IMG/VR virus record: IMGVR_UViG_3300036761_002268
Location: 1 to 26,867 of that record
DNA length: 26,867 nt
From: a virus
Strand: one strand, 5' to 3'
The notes under the pieces: generated by a model
Told to the model about the DNA's origin: nothing
The model's database searches: none
Seen by the model: the letters and a program-made list of their open reading frames with translations, nothing else
Translations under genes and position numbers: made by a program
In this document: piece after piece, positions 5,999 to 12,010 of the stretch
Numbering within the stretch: position 1 is the first letter of the stretch
Layout of the letters: each line of letters begins with the position of its first letter

Positions 5999-7341
5999 CG
6001 GGGTTCACCTTTCATTGCGTAGCGCGCCTCTGGCGGCAAGGCGACATCGACTAGATCCCGCATCTGAGCGCCAACGGCGCGCATAGAGAAACGCTTCTCG
6101 AAGTTTTGAGGTCGCTCGAATGTCTCGGGGATCTGTGCTCTTCGGAGCCCATCCACTAGGTCACTCAGATCATAGTCGGCCCATCGGGCGCCGTGCTCCC
6201 ACTTGTAGCTGGGATCGACGGGACCGAGCCGGTACGGCACGGAGATGTCATCATCGTCAGCAAAGTCAACGACACCGCCATACGACACATATACAAGCGC
6301 GTTACCGGCGAGCTTTGCATCGAAGCTCGGTATCCCCCACGCCTCGCCGTGGCTAGCCGACACGTAGATGTTGTTCTCGTGATGGAGCCTCACGATCATC
6401 GAGCGCTTCACGCGCCCGTCGAGGATCGTGATGCGCTCACGCATGAGCTTGTCGGTCCAGCCGATGGATCGAAGCAGCGCTTCTTCGAGTGCTGCTTCTG
6501 GTGTCGGGTAACCGGGCCACTGACCGTTGCCTGAGTACTTGATCGTGAGGGAAACCTTGTCCTCTGGCGTGAACGCCGTCAGAAACGCTCTCATCAGATT
6601 GTAGAAGCCCTTGCGCGGCTCCCAGCGACCGATCGAGTAGAAGCGGCGCCAGCCATCGTGGTAGCCAGCAGGTCGCTTCGTGCACACGTGGATCATGTCA
6701 TCGTCGCGGTACGGGTGCGGTACGACATGCATACGCTCGGCTGGCACACCGCTCGCGATGAGCATGTGTCGATTGTGCGAGCACGGCACCCAGCACTGCT
6801 TCACGCGCGCCAAGTGCTGGGCGATTCCGGGATCGATACGGTCGCGCTCCCAGACGCTGTAGACGATCGTGTTGTCGTAGATGCCGTCGCGCATGGCCAT
6901 CTGCGCTTCGATGTTGTCTTCGAGCGGGATGGCGCCTCGCGGCATCAGGAGCTGCCTGCAGTGCTCAGCGCTCCGAATGACCACGTGTTTGATGACAGGC
7001 CGGAAGGTCGCGATGTCGGTACTCAAGATGTGGCCCACCTCGGAGGTCACTTCAGACGGCATACCCGCCACATGCACCGGCTCGGCGACGCCGTGCTCAC
7101 TCACCACCACGCCGGAGAACGAGCGCAGGATGAGCGGCACACCGGTGGCGGCGAGCGCACTTGCGTGTAGGCGCACCGCCTGCGCTGTGCCGTCGCTTGG
7201 CGTCTCGAACTCGCCCTGGTACAGGATACCGTAGGGGTGTTCGGCCGGCGCGCTCGGGGTGAAGTAGTTCTCACCTTCACGCGCGCGCACCTCATCCATG
7301 TCGGCGTGACCGAGCTGCTCGACATCCTGCTCGTTCAGCAT
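5995..7341 (-). CDS. GT4-type glycosyltransferase with E-x7-D variant (448 aa)
   Basis: The protein has the two-domain layout of GT-B enzymes. The N-terminal half starts its Rossmann-like part at GILYQGEF (about 38-45). The C-terminal half starts at FYSIGRWEPRKGFYNLMRAF (about 234-253) and carries YVSASHGEAWGIPSFDAKLAG, where E333 and D341 occupy the positions of the E-x7-E pair. The second Glu is thus Asp, a known conservative variant in the superfamily. The acceptor is unknown. It overlaps the upstream 62-aa gene by seven bases and is coupled to the 53-aa protein and the second glycosyltransferase downstream. Confidence 0.88.
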   Translation of the reverse strand: MLNEQDVEQLGHADMDEVRAREGENYFTPSAPAEHPYGILYQGEFETPSDGTAQAVRLHASALAATGVPLILRSFSGVVVSEHGVAEPVHVAGMPSEVTSEVGHILSTDIATFRPVIKHVVIRSAEHCRQLLMPRGAIPLEDNIEAQMAMRDGIYDNTIVYSVWERDRIDPGIAQHLARVKQCWVPCSHNRHMLIASGVPAERMHVVPHPYRDDDMIHVCTKRPAGYHDGWRRFYSIGRWEPRKGFYNLMRAFLTAFTPEDKVSLTIKYSGNGQWPGYPTPEAALEEALLRSIGWTDKLMRERITILDGRVKRSMIVRLHHENNIYVSASHGEAWGIPSFDAKLAGNALVYVSYGGVVDFADDDDISVPYRLGPVDPSYKWEHGARWADYDLSDLVDGLRRAQIPETFERPQNFEKRFSMRAVGAQMRDLVDVALPPEARYAMKGEPR

Positions 7342-7523
7342 CTCTTACCCGTGCCCATGCAGGAGTTGCACTGTACTGGACCGAGTACGTTAGGCAAAAC
7401 GTACTTGGTAACACTGCCTGTCCCGCTACATGCGCAGCAACGTCGTTTGCTTTTCGGCACGAGCTTCGCGAGCAAGAACCGTTCTCCAGCTCGTCGGTCG
7501 AGTGTAGCCGAAAACGTGGACAC
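7335..7523 (-). CDS. DnaJ-type zinc finger miniprotein (62 aa)
   Basis: Two CxxCxGxG motifs are visible: C29/C32 (CCACSGTG) and C52/C55 (CNSCMGTG). They form one zinc site of the kind seen in the DnaJ cysteine-rich region. No J domain is present, so it is not a DnaJ chaperone. It starts at GTG 7523, directly after the TAG of the upstream gene and a few bases after GGGAGG. Free-standing proteins of this kind are common in phages; the role may be binding a protein or nucleic acid. Confidence 0.78.
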   Translation of the reverse strand: MSTFSATLDRRAGERFLLAKLVPKSKRRCCACSGTGSVTKYVLPNVLGPVQCNSCMGTGKRC

Positions 7524-8120
7524 CTACACCTCCCTCACAACGCTATTGTCGATGACGAAGCGCATGCCACAGCCGAGGTTGGGGCAAGTGACGACTTCGT
7601 GCAGATGGATCGTGCCGGCGAGCGTCACGATGTGCTGCGGGTTCTTGGGGTTCACCCACAGCTCACCGGCGCGCCGCTGGTCGAGGTCGAAGCGCTTGTG
7701 CGTTTGGCTGAACTTGAAGTTGTCGGTGATGCCGCGCAGAGCACACCGGAAACAAGCCATGTTCAAACTCAGCGTGCCGTCGTCCGCCACGATCAGCTCG
7801 CACTCGATGTAGTCGAGCACGACGTTGTCCTTGGCGTGGCGCACTTCGAGCACGATGCCAGCGAAGTCCTTGTTGCCTCCGATCACCTTCTTGTACTGCT
7901 TGGCCTCGCCGGTGCCGGACTCAGCGAGTCGTCGGCGCTCGTCTTCGAGGGCGCGGCTCTTCTCGGCCTCTGCCTTCTGTTTTGCGAGCTGCAGCTCGTA
8001 GGCACTCGTCATCGTGCCGCCGCGCATCCAGGACATCATCGGGTTCTCGATGGTGCGTGGTGGCGTAGAGACAGGCTCAGCAGGTGCTGCCGGCGACTTC
8101 GGCGTCTCGTCGCTGCTCAC
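7524..8120 (-). CDS. Coiled-coil and zinc-site protein, unknown function (198 aa)
   Basis: The start is GTG 8120, overlapping the stop of the Cro-like gene as GTGA; a TTG at 8150 is less likely. Residues 1-30 are Pro/Ser-rich and disordered, about 41-68 form a charged coiled coil (QKAEAEKSRALEDERRRLAE), and the rest is beta-rich. Two cysteine pairs, C123/C126 (CFRC) and C179/C184 (CPNLGC), could bind zinc. It is probably transcribed together with the regulator. The family is not recognised. Confidence 0.75.
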   Translation of the reverse strand: MSSDETPKSPAAPAEPVSTPPRTIENPMMSWMRGGTMTSAYELQLAKQKAEAEKSRALEDERRRLAESGTGEAKQYKKVIGGNKDFAGIVLEVRHAKDNVVLDYIECELIVADDGTLSLNMACFRCALRGITDNFKFSQTHKRFDLDQRRAGELWVNPKNPQHIVTLAGTIHLHEVVTCPNLGCGMRFVIDNSVVREV

Positions 8121-8335
8121 GCTTTGACGCTCCTCGATTGGATCACCCAAGGCATAGGGATCTTATACAACTCCTTGAGCTTGCGCTGTATCGCTATGCG
8201 CGGCACCCAGGCGCACTTGATCCAGGCGTTCACCGATTGCTGTGAGCAACCAAGCTCCTCACTGACGAGCCGCTCGCTGCCTTTGAGGATTACAACTTCC
8301 GCCAGCATCTGTTGCTGAGACTTCTTTTTGGCCAT
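8117..8335 (-). CDS. Cro/C1-type helix-turn-helix regulator (72 aa)
   Basis: The protein is 72 aa and starts at ATG 8335, after a basic MAKKKSQQQ. Residues 22-41 (LVSEELGCSQQSVNAWIKCA) form the helix-turn-helix, with the usual SQQSVNAW recognition helix, followed by VPRIAIQRKLKELYKIP as in XRE/YdaS-like repressors. It would bind DNA as a dimer. It is divergent from the lytic transglycosylase gene, the classic position for a lysis or lysogeny switch. A pair of TACCAG half-sites begins six bases upstream of its start codon, suggesting autoregulation. Confidence 0.8.
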   Translation of the reverse strand: MAKKKSQQQMLAEVVILKGSERLVSEELGCSQQSVNAWIKCAWVPRIAIQRKLKELYKIPMPWVIQSRSVKA

Positions 8336-8340
8336 CGGGT

Positions 8341-8356
8341 TACCAGTTTCTACCAG
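8341..8356. promoter_or_regulatory. Candidate operator: TACCAG double site upstream of the Cro-like gene
   Basis: TACCAG at 8341 and 8351, 10 bp apart, lies just upstream of the regulator's ATG. On the minus strand it overlaps a possible -10 (TAGAAA) that follows a -35-like TTGCGT with an 18-base spacer. Binding there would block the regulator's own promoter. The same element is in the CRISPR leader (4128-4143). Confidence 0.45.
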
Positions 8357-8459
8357 TGGCCTGCGTGCGGACGCAAGGGTGAGGCCTTTTTCCTGGAGAT
8401 GATGGGGGCAAGCTTCCCACTTTTTGCTGATTGGTGAGGTTCCGAGGCATCCTAGTGGG

Positions 8460-9104
8460 GTGCAAGTCCTCGACGTCGCCGGTCTCCGCAGCAACACCTC
8501 GTCGGCGTTCCGGAGCGCGCTCGCCGAGATGGCACTCTCGCTAGGTCTCAACCCGAGCTACATCGCAGCCTCCATGGCGATCGAAACCGGGCGCACCTTC
8601 TCGCCGTCCATCCAAAATCCCTACACGCGAGCGACGGGTCTGATCCAATTCATGCCCGCGACGGCGAGAGCCATGGGCACCAGCATCGACGCGCTCAAGA
8701 GCATGAGCGCCATCGAACAGCTCGCGTACGTGAAGCTATTCTTCCGGCCTCACATTGGTCGCATTCGGCCGGACGTGCCCGGCGACTACTACCTGGCCAT
8801 CTTCTACCCAGCGCTCGTGGGGCGCGATCCGAGCAGCGTGATCTTCTCGGCCGGCGACACGGGCTACGCCCAGAACTCTGGGCTCGACCGCAACGGCGAT
8901 GGCGTCATCACGGCGGGTGACGTAACGGCCACAGTGGACGGGGTCGTGGCGAATGCCAGGACGCGACCGCCGATCGATGTGACGGTGGGCACCAGTGTCT
9001 TCACCTGGGCCTTCGGGGGGCTGGTGGTGAGCCTAGTCGGCTACGCGCTCTATGAGCGGCGCCGCGATGTCTCCCACTTCTTGGAGAAGCGCCTAGCGGC
9101 GTGA
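8460..9104 (+). CDS. Lytic transglycosylase with C-terminal membrane anchor (214 aa)
   Basis: The SLT-type fold is recognised by MAIETGRTF with catalytic E42, followed by ATGLIQFMPATARAMG (59-74), the family's G(L/I)xQxMPxTA signature. It cleaves the glycan strands of peptidoglycan. A calcium-loop-like DRNGDGVITAGD (143-154) is followed by a single membrane segment (about 177-197) and a basic tail. A C-terminal anchor is unusual for a soluble endolysin. I chose GTG 8460; a TTG at 8424 would add 12 residues. No N-terminal signal is seen. It stands with the SGNH hydrolase on the plus strand, opposite to all other genes. Confidence 0.85.
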   Translation: MQVLDVAGLRSNTSSAFRSALAEMALSLGLNPSYIAASMAIETGRTFSPSIQNPYTRATGLIQFMPATARAMGTSIDALKSMSAIEQLAYVKLFFRPHIGRIRPDVPGDYYLAIFYPALVGRDPSSVIFSAGDTGYAQNSGLDRNGDGVITAGDVTATVDGVVANARTRPPIDVTVGTSVFTWAFGGLVVSLVGYALYERRRDVSHFLEKRLAA

Positions 9105-9117
9105 GAGACTTTCGCCA

Positions 9118-9708
9118 ATGCGTCCCTCTTCGAAGCAATGGCTCTACGCGGGCCTCGCCCTCGTTGCCGGCGTCGGTGTCGTGCGGTTGATGAGCGGTCC
9201 CCGAATCAAGAAGGGTCTACGGGTGCTGCTGATCGGTGACAGCCTCGCGGTAGGCACCGCGCCCCACTACGGCGCGCTCGCCAAGGAGGCCGGCGTCAAC
9301 TTCAGGTCGCTCGCCATCGTCGGCACGCGCATTGACCAGTGGGCTAACTCTGCCGACCTCGCCAAAGCGATCCAGGAGTTCAACCCGCAGCTCGTGCTCA
9401 TTTCGCTCGGCACGAACGACGCTTTCATGCGAGGCGATGTCATTGCCAAACAGCACGCGGCGCTGGATAAGCTCATCGCACTGCTCGGCGACCGGGACAT
9501 CGTATGGATAGGGCCACCGACGCTGCCCAACCCACCGACGCCCGGCATGGTGACGATGATCCAGGAGGCCGCTGGCAGCACGCTGGCGCCCCGCTATCAC
9601 TACTTCCACAGCGAGCGCCTCTCAATCCCGCGTGGCCCAGACGGCATCCACCCGACCGTGCGAGGCTACGCTGGCTGGGCTGGCGCCGTGTGGCACGGGC
9701 TCAGTTAG
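9118..9708 (+). CDS. SGNH/GDSL-family hydrolase with N-terminal membrane segment (196 aa)
   Basis: All main SGNH blocks are present: LLIGDSLAVG with nucleophile S42, G69 in AIVGTRI, LISLGTNDAF with N100, and DGIHPTVRGY with D175 and H178. Residues about 7-24 form an N-terminal membrane segment (WLYAGLALVAGVGVVRLM), so the enzyme is probably anchored and active in the periplasm or cell envelope. SGNH enzymes remove acyl or acetyl groups from glycans or lipids; O-acetyl peptidoglycan or surface polysaccharide is a likely substrate next to a lytic transglycosylase. The gene starts 13 bases after the previous stop, and its stop overlaps the stop of the converging 57-aa gene. Confidence 0.88.
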   Translation: MRPSSKQWLYAGLALVAGVGVVRLMSGPRIKKGLRVLLIGDSLAVGTAPHYGALAKEAGVNFRSLAIVGTRIDQWANSADLAKAIQEFNPQLVLISLGTNDAFMRGDVIAKQHAALDKLIALLGDRDIVWIGPPTLPNPPTPGMVTMIQEAAGSTLAPRYHYFHSERLSIPRGPDGIHPTVRGYAGWAGAVWHGLS

Positions 9709-9878
9709 AGCGGGTCGAAACCCCAGAACCTGTTCCAGCGGTAGGCCACGTGGGCCACCACCGAAAGCGCGCGGCAACGAAGGCAGGTGATGGACTCAGC
9801 CATCGCCCGCTCGTACCGCGGCGAGTCGGCGTACTCACCGGGCTGGAGTTCGTGCTTGTCGCATTTTACGGGAGTCAC
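9705..9878 (-). CDS. Small zinc-ribbon-like protein (57 aa)
   Basis: This 57-aa frame starts at GTG 9878, seven bases after the deformylase stop, with AGG in between. It reads MTPVKCDKHELQPGEYADSP and later has CLRC. C6, H9, C32 and C35 could form one zinc site. A tryptophan-rich tail (YRWNRFWGFDPL) ends it. Its stop overlaps the stop of the converging SGNH gene by four bases. The function is unknown. Confidence 0.7.
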   Translation of the reverse strand: MTPVKCDKHELQPGEYADSPRYERAMAESITCLRCRALSVVAHVAYRWNRFWGFDPL

Positions 9879-9885
9879 ATGGCCT

Positions 9886-10404
9886 CTATTTGCTCATGGC
9901 TTGGGTCTTGGAAATGAACTCAAGAAAGCGCTCTTCGTTCTGCTTGTTGATGCGCATATTCACAATGTCAGTGCGCTGCACAAACAAGATCCCGTCCAGG
10001 TGATCGACCTCGTGCTGCACCACGATGGCGCGGAACTTGGTCCACAGGGCATCGATCGCCTTGCCTCTTCGGTTGAGAGCTTGGACGCGCACCGTGAGCG
10101 GGCGCCGCACCTCACCGATGACGCCTGGCACCGAGAGACAGCCTTCGCTCGACGTGTCGGTTTCGTCTCCCACTGGCGTAATGACGGGGTTCACGAGCAC
10201 GGTGAGCGGCTTCTCCACGACTACGATGCGCACCGACTCGTGGATCTGCGGCGCCGCAAGCCCGACGCCCGTCGTGCTCTTCAGTGTTTGGATCAGGTCG
10301 TCGATGATCTGCTGCATCTCCGGTGTGGCTAGCTCTTCGCGCGTGATCTCGCGCGCCACCTGCATCAACACTGGGTCGCCCATCATTGCAATCGGTCGGA
10401 TCAT
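9886..10404 (-). CDS. def: Peptide deformylase (172 aa)
   Basis: All three deformylase motifs are intact: GVGLAAPQ (46-53), EGCLS (87-91, metal ligand C89) and QHEVDHLDG (130-138, ligands H131 and H135 with catalytic E132). The enzyme removes the formyl group from the N-terminal Met of new proteins. The length fits a full-size enzyme, and MIRPIAMMGDPVL is a typical start. Several phages carry deformylases, where they are thought to support translation of phage proteins. It lies in a minus-strand run between a wall hydrolase and a small zinc protein. Confidence 0.93.
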   Translation of the reverse strand: MIRPIAMMGDPVLMQVAREITREELATPEMQQIIDDLIQTLKSTTGVGLAAPQIHESVRIVVVEKPLTVLVNPVITPVGDETDTSSEGCLSVPGVIGEVRRPLTVRVQALNRRGKAIDALWTKFRAIVVQHEVDHLDGILFVQRTDIVNMRINKQNEERFLEFISKTQAMSK

Positions 10405-10448
10405 GCCTTCGCGAAACTGGTAACACGTGCTCCGCGGCGACAGCAAGC

Positions 10449-10994
10449 TCAGAGTCCAAGGCGCTTCAAAACCCGGTCGATCGGGCCAGGGTTGAGGTAG
10501 GCGTAGGTCGCCGCGCCCAGCACAGCAGCGCCCCCGAGTAACCATGGCCACAGCGGCGCATTGCGCTCGGCTTCGTCGATAAGCGGCTGAATTGAGTAGA
10601 ACTCGATGTTGCCGTTCTTGACGAAGCGCACCCGGGGCTCAATGCCGGGCTGGTTACCGTCGATCGAGGTCACCATGCCCGTCGCGGCATCGTAGGAGAC
10701 CACTAGGGCCTGGTGCCCGAACGGCACCGGCACGAACACGATGTCGCCAGGTAGCGGCGCTGCGACGCGCGGCAGGCCAAGCGGTGAAATGAAGCCGAGC
10801 CCAATCTGCCAGTGCGCGCCTTTCGCGAGCCCTGCCTTCTGAAGCGAGCGCAGAATGAATGCTCCGCAATAGTCACCCTTGAACGGCAGCTCGTCTGGTC
10901 GCAGCAGCTCGCGCCAGTAGAGGTCGGGCCTCCCTTGCGGGAACTCCTCCCACTCTTTGATGGCGGCACGAACGGCGTCGGATCGGTAGCTCAT
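10449..10994 (-). CDS. CHAP/NlpC-like cysteine hydrolase with C-terminal membrane anchor (181 aa)
   Basis: The layout is that of CHAP and NlpC/P60-type amidases or peptidases. GDYCGAFILRSLQKAG puts a nucleophile at C43 at the start of a helix. PLPGDIVFVPVPFGHQALVVSY supplies the PGDI strand and H94. VTSIDGNQPG (about 108-117) is the usual third-residue region. Residues 148-167 form a membrane segment followed by a basic tail, so the enzyme is probably anchored with its catalytic part at the envelope. It likely cleaves peptidoglycan peptides or stem-to-glycan bonds. It starts at ATG 10994 (ATGA overlap). Confidence 0.7.
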   Translation of the reverse strand: MSYRSDAVRAAIKEWEEFPQGRPDLYWRELLRPDELPFKGDYCGAFILRSLQKAGLAKGAHWQIGLGFISPLGLPRVAAPLPGDIVFVPVPFGHQALVVSYDAATGMVTSIDGNQPGIEPRVRFVKNGNIEFYSIQPLIDEAERNAPLWPWLLGGAAVLGAATYAYLNPGPIDRVLKRLGL

Positions 10995-12010
10995 GGCAGT
11001 TCGGAAATCGCGTCCCAGCCGGACAGGCGACGGGCTTCCACAACGTCCGCCATGCCGTTGGCTTTGAACAGTCTACCCTGGCCCGAGGTGGCGTCCGGAT
11101 CGAGGTTGCGTGCCCAGCGATTGCGTAGGTCATCCACGGTTGCGTCCGATTGTCCGTTGGCGATGTAGACCAGTGAGAGCAGGCTCACCGCATCCTCGCT
11201 CAGTCCACGCACATCGAGCGCAAGCAGCGCCACGTCGCTCGTAGCGATGATCAGGGTCGGATCTTCCAGCACTTCGTGCCAGAGCACGTACAGGTCAGAG
11301 CCGTCCGTCGTGACACCGGGAAGCGTGGTCACGATCTCGGCCGCCACTAGATTGTGCTCGACTAGCGACTTGTAGCTGTACGTGTCGAAGGTCTTCTCGG
11401 TGGTCTTTTCGATGTCGACATTCACCGTGTTGACGTAGACGATCTTTCCTTCGACGCTCGCGACTCTGTTGAGTTCATACGGTTCGAGATCGAGATCGAC
11501 TCCCTCCTCTGTCTCCTCGTTCTCCTCGACGTGCTCACCGGTGAGACCCTGCTTCAGCGCCGCTGCCCACCAACGATCGGCCTCGCGTGAACGATCATTT
11601 GTGTCAGAACAAATGCCGTCGCCAGTGTCATGCGTCGAAACATCCACACGGTGCCTGAATTGCAGGTGAGCGGCGTCGCAGATCGCGGAGTACAGCGCGG
11701 TGCCGTAGCCCATGCCTTTGACGGTAACGCCTTGGGGCGTATGCACACGCGGATAACCTGTCGCAGCTGCGGCATCTTCTTGTCCGCTAGCTAGGTAGCC
11801 GTAGCCGAGCTTTTGAAGCAGTGACTCCTGGCGTAGGCTGCGAATGCTGACGTACTCTCCATCCGTCGTGGCAAGCACGGGCTCTTTCGTCTTGGGGTTG
11901 ATGATGAGGCCCAGCGTAGTGAGCCCCGCAATGGAGCGCGTCGCGCGGGCTATCTCCGGTCCTGGCGCCTGGAGGCGAAATTCCTCGTTGCGACGATAGC
12001 GGCGCATCAC
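10991..12010 (-). CDS. GNAT-like domain protein, probable polyvalent-type effector (339 aa)
   Basis: Residues about 95-158 look like an acetyltransferase core: VKGMGYGTALYSAICDAA (97-114) resembles the acetyl-CoA loop, and CSDTNDRSREADRWWAAALKQG (134-155) resembles the following strand-helix seen in phage GNAT-like domains. A very acidic linker (EENEETEEGVDLDLE) and a 160-residue C-terminal region of unknown fold follow. The gene is directly behind the two TPN-modular genes, joined by a GTGA overlap (ATG at 12007 is also possible). Enzyme activity is inferred from pattern only; a structural protein is not excluded. Confidence 0.65.
   Translation of the reverse strand: MMRRYRRNEEFRLQAPGPEIARATRSIAGLTTLGLIINPKTKEPVLATTDGEYVSIRSLRQESLLQKLGYGYLASGQEDAAAATGYPRVHTPQGVTVKGMGYGTALYSAICDAAHLQFRHRVDVSTHDTGDGICSDTNDRSREADRWWAAALKQGLTGEHVEENEETEEGVDLDLEPYELNRVASVEGKIVYVNTVNVDIEKTTEKTFDTYSYKSLVEHNLVAAEIVTTLPGVTTDGSDLYVLWHEVLEDPTLIIATSDVALLALDVRGLSEDAVSLLSLVYIANGQSDATVDDLRNRWARNLDPDATSGQGRLFKANGMADVVEARRLSGWDAISELP

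Noticed and set aside
7335-7523. DnaJ chaperone
   Set aside because: Only the cysteine-rich CxxCxGxG motifs are present; there is no J domain with HPD.
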